A stretch of 64,000 bases of DNA from Cadophora sp. MPI-SDFR-AT-0126. Its lineage: Eukaryota > Ascomycota > Leotiomycetes > Helotiales > Ploettnerulaceae. This document shows positions 54,509 to 64,000 of the stretch, piece by piece. The DNA lies in contig JAGMVK010000005.1 in assembly GCA_020747065.1 (NCBI GenBank), positions 744,001 through 808,000 on the forward strand. Direction: 5' to 3'. Below the pieces are notes generated by a model. The model did no database searches, was not told where the DNA came from, and was given only the letters and a program-made list of their open reading frames with translations. Made by a program: the position numbers and the translations under genes. Within the stretch, counting starts at the first letter, position 1. Each line of letters begins with the position of its first letter.

Positions 54509-57486
54509 ATCACTGATAACCTCGTTCAACTTCGCAGATTTTAGTCCCGTCCACTTTTGGACGGATGGTTCTTCTCGGCTCTTAAAATTTTCGATTTCAG
54601 TATTGTAGGGATGTACGATATTTCTGCCTGCTAGGCTTTGGGATTGTGGTGTCAGCTGGTGTACCACAACCCTGAAGGATTTGCCTCACCTACACTATAT
54701 TTCTCTTCTCTGTACTGGCGCGAAAAGATGCTTCATCTCATACGAGTCTCGATACATGTATCGTTCGCATGGTTATAGCGATATTGCATCTTTGTGCCTT
54801 TCTTTTATGATAGTGGACTTGCTGTAGAATTTTTTTTCCCTTTCCAGACTGGAGGACAATATTGACGGCGACAATACGGGATGGTCTGAGATACTGATAC
54901 TGGTTCCCCTTTGCACCTCAATGGTAAAGGTACTGGCATCAAACAAGAGGGTTTACTGGTATGAGAATATTCAAGCATAGGTCAATTTCAACATATGCAA
55001 TAAATATTGGCTTCTCTATGTGAACTGAAGTGAGGTGAAATGAAGTGAAATGAAGTAGACTTTTTATTGCTTGATGCTCCTGAGTATCAATGATGGCCTG
55101 TGGCTGTGCCTTTGGTCCTTTGATGTAAGTTTTGACCATGCATTCTTCTAGAAGTTCTAGAAGATATTCCTCTACATAACTTACTTGTAGAAAAATCCGG
55201 TCGTGTCCGTCATCCAATCAGTGAAGGGTTGGACGATCAAGTGTGCGATCAGATTGGCTTGTGTCGGGACTTACCAGAGTAGAATAGTAGAATACAGTCA
55301 CTAGGCTGTGATATTCAGGAGGTTGCAGGAAGCTTCATACTGGTGGTGCGGTTTTTTATTACTGCTTCATTTGTGTGGACTATCAGTTGGACATATTTAA
55401 GTGTACATTGTTTGCTTTTTCGTTGTTGGGAAGGAAAGCTTTTCTTGGGGAAGAGGCTGTGGAGGGAAGGCACTTGAGAAATGGCGGCGCTGTTTCATAG
55501 GTATCGGTCGTATTTACTTGTACAAGGACATTGTTACTGTGTAGGTGTGCAGGTAGGAAAGGTAGTCTCTTTTTTTTCTTTGGTTGGGGAAGAGGTGTAC
55601 TTGATAGGTCATTGGATGGAGCTGGTAGGTCGCGAGATTTGTTCTAGAAGGGAAGGAGAAGGTAAAATAGTCTTGGCGTGGATTACAACGCAGGGGAGGG
55701 CTCTGCCGAAGGGGATGGAGGGGATGTGAGGTGTTTTGCTTTTCTTTCTTCCAGCAAAGATTCGCTGGTTCGAAATTCGAATTTTACTCCTGTCATGTCC
55801 GACGGGGTCAGATCAGATCGATTGATTCGTTCGTTCGTTGGTCACCTCAGCAAATCCATTCGCGGGGTTGACTTGCGTAATCCTTGCAAAAATGAGATCA
55901 TAGGGGATGGATGAGACGAGGTGGGATGTTAGGGATGGGATGAGATGGGATGGATTGGTAATTATTTTCTATGCAAGAGGGGGAGCTCGCCTGTTTGAGG
56001 AAAACCGAAGTGCATGCATGGAGATATTCCGATGCCAAGGGTTTTACGGTACGGGGTTTCCGCTGTCTTGGGATTGGATTGGATTGGACTGCTGGATATT
56101 TTGTTGGTAGAGAGAGATGGGAGGAGAGAAAGGGCAATTGACGAATTGTCTACTGGCGGTGGGTGGAGTTGACTTTTGCCGGGCTAGGTTGTGCGAGGAG
56201 AGAAGAGGAGGGGAGGGGCCGGGAGGAGGCCGGCGAGAGTGAGATATGGGCGGCGGGAAGAGGGCCGATGGCTGGATGGATGATTATGATGATATGATAG
56301 AGGTAAGAACTGTAAAGATAAAAGATTGAGGCGAAGTAGATGGATTGTTTGTAATAACAGCATCAATACGGAGGTATTTGAAAATAAAACATTGCATTGG
56401 AAGAGAATTCAAAATGATTAGTATCAGATCCAGCTAGCCTCGAATGAAGCCATCGATGCTGCTTCCGAGGAAAGAGGGCTGAGCTATTGGCACTGAGGCA
56501 CTGCATGGCGGCAATAGAGCATTCGTAAATGGTATTCAATATTATATTATCTGCTTGCTTGCTAATAAGTTAATACTGATCGTTATTTCTGTCCTTTTTG
56601 TCTCGGGCTCCTTCTAAGAATCGATTCCTTCCTCGCTCTTACTCTGACGATACCTCCGCAGCCTTTGGATCCTTCTCCGACAAAGTAACATACTACTTCC
56701 AACTGTCTCATCCTCTTCGACAACTTCACCACCAAGTAACCAATTATCGAAGGCTTGTCTGTCTCTGTCTTGTTGTTCTTGTGCACTGTGTCCAGAACAT
56801 TATTGGGGTGAAAGGGCCCGATACTCTTGAAAGTTAGAAGAGAGCAGCGGCGGGGCCAGGCCGTCGGATCGCCCCCTTTCTGGCCCGTTCAGGCTTCTGT
56901 TCTACATACCAGTCCAGTCCATTCCACCATCCCACCTTGAGCGCAGCGCAGCTTCCACTTTGATAATCCGCCCCGAGATATTCCTCATACCAGCCAGTGG
57001 GACAAGGACAGGGACAGACAGACAGACAGACAGACACTCCCCAACACCAAGAAGCCAGTGTCCTTTTTCTCCCACCAGTCCGCCATCCATCTCATCTTCC
57101 ACTTCTGTCCCCTCCAATCCTCCGAATAGCATCCGTCGTGTTTCCTTCACGATCCTGCTGTAATCACTCCATCAGCAGACTCGCGGCCTCCTGAATCCAA
57201 TTCTCAGATGGCCCAGTAGCGATAGCGACCGCCAACTGCGCCACGGCACCCCGAAACCCAGAGCCACTTTTTCGCATGCCGGCTGAGAACAATATCGGCC
57301 TTGATTGATAAGTGACTACGAGGCACGGTCCAACTATCTACTCTACTGTCAACGGCGACACCTCAACTCGGAACGGTTGACCTTCCATTCACTACATCCT
57401 CCATTCCATTCCCACGCATTTCTACTCGACAGCCTTTCTTCGAGTAACCGCATTGCAGCTGTTGTCAACGCTGCTGCGAGTTCTCG
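54509..57486. other. Three-kilobase spacer and kinase leader
   Basis: No gene is supported. Simple repeats occur: GAAGTGA/GAAATGA words at 55026-55060, GGATG/GATGG-rich sequence at 55900-55960, and (GACA)6 at 57013-57036 just upstream of the kinase gene. The CT-rich piece near 57370-57480 is probably the leader of that gene. Confidence 0.5.
57013..57036. repeat. (GACA)6 microsatellite
   Basis: Six tandem GACA units about 450 bases upstream of the kinase start codon, in its probable promoter or leader. Confidence 0.9.
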
Positions 57487-59556
57487 ATGACGGCTCTCTT
57501 TCACAGTTCGTCTCCGACTTCCATCCCCAATGAGAAACGAGCCTTCTCAGGCATCTCGATGTCGTCCAACAAGCACCCCAACGGCCACAGCCCGTTCCCG
57601 CAGAAGCTGAAGAACTTCTTCCGGATCAACAGTTCGGGAAGCAATGATGAGAAGAAAGATGGCTCGATGAAATCCGAGAGCAAGAGCTCCTTCCGACAGT
57701 CCAAGTTCTTTCCCGGCTCAGGACGTAATCGATCCACGACCGTGGCCAGTGAGGGCAACGCTTTAGATGATGGAGTCAGTCCTACGGCTCACGCCAACCC
57801 ATATTTCGCACACCAGGGTCCTCCTGCGTTACGACACCACAATGAAGGTTCGGTTCCTCCGAGTCCACCTGATACTCCGACCTTCAAAGTTGATGCCGTC
57901 TCAGGTGCCAACGATCAGGCCACAATTGCTGGAAAGGAAGAACTGGCACGGAAGTTGAGGAGGGTAGCCAGTGCTCCAAACGCTCAGGGACTGTTCTCAA
58001 AGGGTAAAGGAAGCGGTGATCGGCCTGCCACAGCTGAGCTTGGTAAGGAGCCATTAGCACACAATGCCAGCACCAGCATGTTATCCTTGGTAGATTCCAA
58101 GACGAATGGCTCGCCTCTCGCTGCCCCTGCACAAGATAGTCTAGGAGCTCTACAACCACCCAATCTGCGAAATGCCATGGCTTTCAGGAGGACATACAGC
58201 TCAAACTCCATCAAAGTACGGAATGTTGAGGTGGGACCAGGCAGTTTCGATAAGATCAAGTTGATTGGGAAGGGAGATGTAGGAAAGGTGTACCTGGTGC
58301 GCGAGAAGAAGAGTAGCAGGTTGTATGCTATGAAGGGTTCGTATCCTGCGAATTGCGTAGGCTGGACGTAGCTGACAAATCGCAGTATTGAGCAAGAAGG
58401 AGATGATCAAGCGCAATAAGATCAAGAGAGCTTTGGCAGAGCAGGAAATATTGGCCACCAGCAATCACCCATTTATCGTCACCTTGTACCATTCTTTTCA
58501 ATCGGAGGATCATCTATACTTATGTATGGAGTATTGCAGTGGTGGAGAGTTCTTCAGAGCCCTGCAGACGCGTCCTGGAAAGTGTATACTCGAAGATGAT
58601 GCTAGATTCTATGCGGCAGAGGTTACGGCTGCTTTGGAATATTTGCATCTGATGGGTTTCATTTACAGAGATTTGAAGCCAGAGAGCAAGTTTCCTGTTC
58701 CAGACTTAGGGCTCCACTAACTCTACCAGATATTCTGCTGCATCAATCAGGACACATCATGTTGTCAGATTTCGATCTTTCGAAGCAGTCTGATCCCGGT
58801 GGAAAGCCAACTATGATTCTGGGCCGAAATGGTGCAAATGTGAACTCATTACCAACGATCGATACGAAATCTTGCATAAACAATTTCCGAACGAATTCGT
58901 TTGTTGGAACAGAGGAATACATTGCGCCAGAGGTCATCAAGGGTTGCGGACATACTAGTGCCGTAGATTGGTGGACTTTGGGCATTCTGATCTATGAGAT
59001 GCTGTACGGAACGACTCCTTTTAAGGGCAAGAACCGCAACGCCACGTTTGCCAATATCTTGAGAGACGATGTTCCATTCCCAGAGCATTCTGGAACTCCA
59101 CAAATATCCAAGTAAGTTTGGAGGGTGAGACCATTTCTGTAAATTGCCTGCTAACACAGTGACAGTTTGTGCAAATCTCTGATTAGAAAACTTCTTATCA
59201 AGGACGAAAATCGCAGACTTGGCGCCCGAGCTGGAGCTTCTGATGTTAAGACCCATCCCTTCTTCCGCACCACCCAATGGGCTCTCATCAGACATATGAA
59301 GCCACCGATGATTCCACACCAAGGACGAGGCGTCGATACCGTGAACTTCCGCAACGTGAAGGAGAGCGAGAGTGTCGATATCAGTGGGGGCCGAGCAATG
59401 ATGCCAATTCCCAAAGGAGTACCTCTCGATTCTGGCCTGGCAACACCTGGTGGTGAGGTTCAGGATCCATTTGAAGAGTTTAACTCAGTCACTTTACATC
59501 ACGATGGAGATGACCACCAAACCGAGGATTTGAATAACGGACGATATGACCACTGA
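57487..59556 (+). CDS. AGC-family Ser/Thr kinase, NRC-2 / FPK1 / KIN82 type
   Basis: Fungal NRC-2-type kinases activate phospholipid flippases at the plasma membrane and control polar growth and conidiation in Neurospora. Exons 57487-58336, 58386-58685, 58730-59111 and 59166-59556 give 640 residues. The N-terminal 250 residues are Ser/Lys/Pro-rich and disordered. The kinase domain then shows [21 protein letters not shown] (Gly loop, GKGDVG), YAMKVLSKKE (Lys), [21 protein letters not shown] (DFD instead of DFG, as in this family), a long insert, and [16 protein letters not shown] with VDWWTLG. The C-terminal extension has [19 protein letters not shown] and a hydrophobic-motif-like DPFEEFNS. 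Intron 2 (58686-58729) begins GCAAGT, a GC-AG intron, demanded by the KPEN junction. The start at 57487 was the first plausible ATG. Confidence 0.95.
58686..58729 (+). other. Non-canonical GC-AG intron
   Basis: The donor is A|GCAAGT and the acceptor CCAG|AT. Only this splice restores the invariant KPEN-ILL of subdomain VIb; reading through gives a stop 11 residues after DLKPE. Length 44 bases. Confidence 0.85.
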
Positions 59557-60863
59557 AGATCAGTATCCATTTGCGAGCCACCTTTTACAGTTTTTCAAAC
59601 AACGGTGGTTTTTGTTTGAGTATAGAACGGTACATTGATTTTGCGAGACCTGGGAAAAGTTGCTTGCTTTGCTGCGCGTATGCAATTGACCTTTACGAGC
59701 GAGAGACAGTCTACAGCACACGCCAGCTCAGACTTTGATCGTCGAGAATTTTTCTGCTGTTTCTTTCGTTGCATCGAGGCATTTGAAAGGTTGTGCAGGC
59801 GGCGGTATGTTCTTCTGCGAGGTATTTCAATCTTGGACCATTCTCTCAGTGATGAGTAACAAACAGAAAAGGCAGGAGAGCAGTGGAAGGACAATAGGGG
59901 GAGGAGAGAAACATCCACGCACGGAAATGACAGCGTGGACGGACTGAATGGCGCATAACACAACGCAAACGCAAAGCAAGACTGGCATAGCCTGCATATC
60001 GATCACTGGGCAAATTGTTGTTGATTTTGGGGAGTGATTGGACTGGCTGCATTGTACATATGGTTTTTTCTTAAGGCAGGTCAATTCCTTCTTTCTCTGC
60101 TCAGCCAGAGAAGGTGGCTCGTCGGCGTGGGTAGAGAAGGGCGAGGACGCTTTCTATGTTGGCGAGATCTGGAAGTCAACTTTGCTGCTATTGCTATTAC
60201 TATGGGATTGGGAGAGATATGTGTGCAAATGAAATGGATTGAACTGAAATCGATGGATGACATTTCGAACTTGAAATGGTGCCCCTTCCTTTGAATTTTG
60301 AGAAAATGGCCATGCGGTATCCCTTCCCTGTGGGATTTGATGCTGGAATTGTGTAAGGCTTGAGAAAGAGGTACAGCACAGCACTGCTAATGGCAATCAT
60401 ATGACCTGAAGTTTTGAGAGTCCATGTATATTGAGGAATGATCGATCTATCGGTCGTTCTGAGAAGTTCAAGTCCCCATCCCAAGGGAATTCGGACTCGC
60501 TTAAAATGCCCTGTTTGTTTAAACTTACGTTCACCATCACCCAGCATTCCCAAATCTTGAGCTCCAGCTCACGCACTGGCACTGGCACTGGCACTGGCAC
60601 CTCCACTTCTTCTCTCTCTATCTCTCACCGCATCCACCTCAGGACCCCTCCCCAACAACCATATCCGTCCCCTACCTCTCTGGAGCCTTCCAATCTATCG
60701 GTGTCCTACGCATCTTGCTTTGAGAAGAAGAGAGGGGCAGGCATGTAACTCCCAACAAAAGAACAGAATATTACGTCTCACCTGCTTATTTCTTCTGTAC
60801 ACATGCTCTTGTCCGAAAGGTACAGAGGGAGTGGATGAAGTTTAAGACATCCCAGGTAAATGG
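59557..60863. other. Spacer with minisatellite
   Basis: It holds the 3' region of the kinase gene and a four-unit CACTGG repeat at 60574-60600. No domain-bearing frame is seen. Confidence 0.5.
60574..60600. repeat. (CACTGG)4 minisatellite
   Basis: Four tandem copies of CACTGG plus a partial fifth, in the gene-free stretch. Confidence 0.9.
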
Positions 60864-61091
60864 TCACTGGTCTATTTGAACGGATACGTCATCCACGATA
60901 GCGTCCAGATGAGGATGGGATGTGGGAGCTTCAAGTGCTGATGGAATTGTTACTCCGTTCCTTCGGCGATGTATGAAGTGAAGAAGGTGATTTGAAGAAA
61001 AGGGAAGTAAGAATGGAACGAAGGCGAAAATTAGAAGCGTCGTGAGCACAAGTGACAGAAAGATCTCAAAGAATGACAGAAGTTCAGGCAT
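60864..61091 (-). CDS. Possible short membrane protein
   Basis: A 75-codon frame starting MPELLSFFEIFLSLVLTTLL carries one clear hydrophobic helix of about 27 residues, then a basic turn (FIHRRRNGV) and a polar tail. This layout is compatible with a small single-pass membrane protein with a cytosolic or lumenal tail. There is no homologue I recognise, and the frame could be random. Confidence 0.25.
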   Translation of the reverse strand: MPELLSFFEIFLSLVLTTLLIFAFVPFLLPFSSNHLLHFIHRRRNGVTIPSALEAPTSHPHLDAIVDDVSVQIDQ

Positions 61092-61217
61092 AAGAAGGGG
61101 ATGATTTCCACTCTTCTAATTCTCATCATCGAGCAACCCTTCAGATTAAATACAGAATGATCATCTCATAACACAATCAACAGAAACACTCCTCCTCACT
61201 TCCAACTTCCATCATAT

Positions 61218-61434
61218 CTAGCTTGTAGATAGAACATGACTCCTCTCAAGATTTCTTGACTCGAACAATTGAGAATACAGTTCTTGGAGGGTCTTTGACT
61301 TTGTCACATTACTTTCCAAATAGAGCGGATCGGCAGTTTGGGTACTCGTGGTTGCTTGGACAGCTCCTTGGATCGGATTTGATTTCGCTGGAGCAATCGG
61401 TGGCAGCATAGAGGGTGGTGGCTTGGAAGTAGTC
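61218..61434 (-). CDS. Possible last exon of an unrecognised Pro/Ser/Thr-rich gene
   Basis: A frame starting after a good acceptor (CTACTAATAG, also containing a branch-like sequence, ending near 61435) reads TTSKPPPSMLPPIAPAKSNP and then a Thr/Ser/Leu-rich end, to a TAG at 61218. Its composition looks protein-like and the opposite frames do not. A plausible upstream exon (61485-61640) with RRLLNIPYYVLTLESLPSIL and a GTGAGA donor would join in phase, but no start codon or domain identifies the gene. Confidence 0.3.
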
Positions 61435-61639
61435 TATTAGTAGCCAGTTCATCAAATGTTTTGCCCCCTCATAGATCTCGTTTTTACCTGCGCACATATC
61501 TAGTCGTTAGGTTGTTTCTCAATGACTCTCACCAGCAAAATCGACGGGAGGGATTCGAGGGTCAATACATAATACGGGATATTAAGCAAACGTCTGGAAA
61601 GCAATGAGTGTCCCCTCGTCCTCTACTGATTGATTTCCT

Positions 61640-62148
61640 GTCAACCTACTTCCATAAGATGAAAGGTCAAAAATTCACAGGAGGGTGGACGGCTGGCGAC
61701 AAGCGATCTTGCCCTTTCTGGACTGGGCTCTCGGCTACTTAGAGACTAAAGTAACTTTCTTGCAACATCGTTCTTTCCTGTCTTTCATCACTTCACAATA
61801 CCTCGAACTAAGGCGCATTGTTTTGGTATTGATTCCACATTGTTACGATTTATTCGTGGCCGCGCGACGCCATTCATCTACCAGCTGTAGCATACCTCAT
61901 GAGTATTTTCAACTCTAAGAAGTCCCGCTCTTGAGCTATAAACATTCCAGCGATTGGACCTGATTCCTGTCACGCATCTCCACTCTCGAAAGATTCTTTT
62001 CATAATCTTACAACGGTTGATTATGAACCTTTCTTGACTCTCGAGACTCTTCTCCTTGTTGCTGGTGCAGTGACCACTTTTGGTTTGATTCGAATTTGCT
62101 GGAAGTCTGTGGTTTTGTTAGCTTGCGAATTTTGCCCAGTTGAAATTT
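61640..62148. other. Short spacer next to the bHLH relic
   Basis: A 77-codon plus-strand frame (61685-61918) has no domain. Nothing else is seen. Confidence 0.4.
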
Positions 62149-63111
62149 TCACGCACCCGTCTGAATGCTCTCAAGCGTTTCGCTCTCGGTCAAGGAGGGT
62201 CTGTTCACCGCTTCTATACCACTACCACGCAAGATAATGCTTCCACTCAAGGCCAGCTTTTCAAATGCTCCTAAGCGGAGATTCAGTGTATCAACCTCGC
62301 TCACCAGTCTCTGCGTGGTACTCTCCAAGTGTTGAATGTATTCGTGGGCCCTCATCAAGACAGCCGCTTTCCCATGCTTTTGCTGGCTAGACTTGCCGTC
62401 GCCTTCACCATCAGAATCTCCTCAAGGTTACCACCATTGGACCCGCAGATAGAAGGTACTCCTTCACGAAGCAATTCGATTTTCGCGTTCAGGTTCGTTC
62501 GGTATTTCTTTTCGATGGCGTTGTGACCTCGTTTTCTTGACTGGCAGAGCGTAGACATGGGATCTTCTTCCATGTCGGCTGATTTACGTTTGTTGTTCTT
62601 GCTTGTACGAATTGGCCGGGTGAAATAGAGAGCGGTCTTGGTGGTTGTGACTCTTTTGTCGATGCAGGTGCAGAAGCTGTCTTGTTGGAGAATGCGAGAT
62701 ATGGCATGGCTATATTTCGCAAGTTTCGGTCATCGGTTTCGGTCAGCGACGAAAAACCACGATGAGATCCGCGAAGATCCTGAGGTGAGCGATCTTGTGT
62801 AGGGTATGATGAAACCTCGGATAGGCTAGAGGACTGCTTTGATCGTACATCGAGCCCTCTGATGTTGGCGGCGTGTGTTCGATTTCATATGCAGCGCTAC
62901 TTTCCATGCTGTCGCTACGTTCAATCGAGCTTGGAGGCAGTTCCACCTTTGTCGTCCCTTCCCATCTCATCCAGTGATCCCATTCTTCCATGCTGAGCCC
63001 TTCGCTGAAAGCTTTGTCGAAGACATTCGCCTCAGGGCTACCCAGGGCTCTTGGTGTGACCACGACGCCATGATCCTCGACTCGGTGGAAGGTCAGGCTT
63101 CTCGAAGGCAT
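62149..63111 (-). pseudogene. bHLH transcription-factor gene, frame disrupted
   Basis: The locus carries a fungal SREBP/glcD-gamma-like basic helix-loop-helix domain: basic region and helix 1 in SRKRGHNAIEKKYRTNL (62500-62550, frame 1) and helix 2 in KHGKAAVLMRAHEYIQHLES (62310-62375, another frame), followed by a leucine-zipper-like TTQRLVSEVDTLNLRLG. An acidic Ser-rich N terminus begins MPSRSLTFHRVEDHG at 63111. Three frame changes are needed to connect these parts: near 62720-62790 (a short splice might do), near 62580-62640, and in the loop near 62400-62450. No ordinary intron restores helix 1 to helix 2 without deleting the conserved EGVPS end of helix 1, so I call it a pseudogene. His and Glu of the basic region that contact the E-box are still present. 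Confidence 0.65.
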
Positions 63112-64000
63112 TTTGGGATCGTCTGGCGGATCTGCTATGATGAGAGTGAAGTCCGAGTAATTTAGGTCGACAGTAGAGGGACTGAGATTGATCTGATCTG
63201 ATTATTTGAGGCAATATTGAAGAGCGATCAACAGGATATGGTTCCTGTTCTAGAAATCTCGATGGTGAGGCGCGAACTTTAAAATGTTGGAGGAAGGGTA
63301 TCTAGGACTAGAAGGGTTAATAAATGTGAATTGGTGTGGGCGTTAGGGTCCAATATATCTCGGCATGGAGAATGAGAGATGGCAGTACGAAATCTCGATG
63401 GTCCTGGCCTCGCTCACTAGACCACCACATCCCGCATGGGGCCAGAAAGTTATTCTTTCGAACTGCAGTATGTGGCTCGCTAGAAAGTGGGCAGTTGCTT
63501 GTCAAATTCTGCTGGTTCTAGGCCCGGCCAACACCAAGAATAGAGCTTGAAGGTGTAAGTGGTTGAGAGACGACTTACTCCTACTCCTGTTTACCTGCCC
63601 CGCTCGTCCGCTTTGACTATCTGGAGATGGAAGGAGGGGAAGGCTGGCTATTTCTCCATGACTTCCCGCAATATCAGAGATTTGACTATGCCATAGCAAC
63701 AGTGCTCGATTTCTGGTATGGAAGAAGGCAAGACATCAGAGACTGGATTTAGAATGAGAGCAATTTCATAGTTCTAATGAGCACAAACCCATCTCTACGA
63801 AGCTCGTGAAGCGTTTCTCGGTCGGGCGTCTCCCACGTCATTCGGGGTCCAGCGCCCTACAGGGATCTCTGGACCCTGAGATGATCCTGAAGACCCCTGA
63901 AATGGCATTGCGTTACTGCATAGAAAATCTTCGTTAAGCGAGACCAAACAGCTCACAAAAGTCGGCCCATATCAATCCAGGCTTTTCGCATGGCGGCGTT
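63112..64000. other. Right end of window, gene-free
   Basis: It would include the promoter of the bHLH locus. An 8-bp dyad GGGTCCAG/CTGGACCC (63845-63852 and 63869-63876) is visible. Short frames at 63317-63699 show no domain. Confidence 0.5.

Noticed and set aside
55768..55785. GGTTCGAAATTCGAA as a tRNA B-box
   Set aside because: No acceptor or anticodon arm can be formed with the flanks; it is a short palindrome only.

Overview
The window is nuclear DNA of a filamentous ascomycete (Pezizomycotina). This is shown by short GT-AG introns of roughly 45-120 bases with CTNAN-type branch sites in almost every gene, by fungal-type orthologues (NRC-2-like AGC kinase, MRE11, PRP43, TAF10, mitochondrial uS19, RPL26, 2EXR-type protein), and by a Fot1/pogo-like DNA transposon. 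A leotiomycete-like host is my guess only. There are no bacterial operons; genes are monocistronic and lie on both strands, often as divergent pairs that share a promoter.

Left part (1-19.4 kb): the tail of a protein-coding gene at the edge; a divergent pair of methylthioadenosine phosphorylase (MTAP, -) and ribosomal protein uL24/L26 (+); an atypical short-chain dehydrogenase (-); a duplicated dimeric alpha/beta-barrel protein (-); a six-exon zinc alcohol dehydrogenase (-); a decayed mpaB/Lcp-type oxygenase (-, pseudogene); a lineage-specific lysine/serine-rich protein (+); and a secreted SMP-30-like beta-propeller (+).

Middle part (20-37 kb): a secreted, membrane-anchored histidine-phosphatase-like protein with a degenerate active-site motif and a C26 homopolymer in an intron; directly upstream an apparently intact 1.83 kb Fot1/pogo-type transposon with 44 bp terminal inverted repeats; an NAD aldehyde dehydrogenase (-); a 3 kb gene-free stretch; a 2EXR-domain gene whose signature Trp codon is TGA (-); a TMEM53/DUF829 (PaxU-like) hydrolase (+); an HD-domain phosphohydrolase (-); and an isochorismatase-like cysteine hydrolase (-).

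Right part (37-64 kb): a compact housekeeping block, MRE11 (-) / mitochondrial uS19 (+) / TAF10 (-) / PRP43 (+), arranged as two divergent pairs; a gene-poor stretch with a 173 bp MITE; a small Cys/Trp-rich conserved-looking protein; a 1014-residue disordered protein starting with a canonical eIF4E-binding motif; an NRC-2/FPK1-like flippase kinase using a GC-AG intron; and a bHLH transcription-factor locus that is interrupted by frame breaks.

How genes work together: most are unrelated housekeeping genes. Alcohol and aldehyde dehydrogenase (17 kb apart) could act in series on ethanol/acetaldehyde. I see no biosynthetic cluster, CRISPR, tRNA or rRNA. The most unusual signals are the three decayed or interrupted genes (oxygenase, 2EXR, bHLH) among intact neighbours, the two DNA-transposon signatures (autonomous Fot1/pogo-type and MITE), the pseudo-phosphatase-like protein, and the YxxxxL-phi protein.
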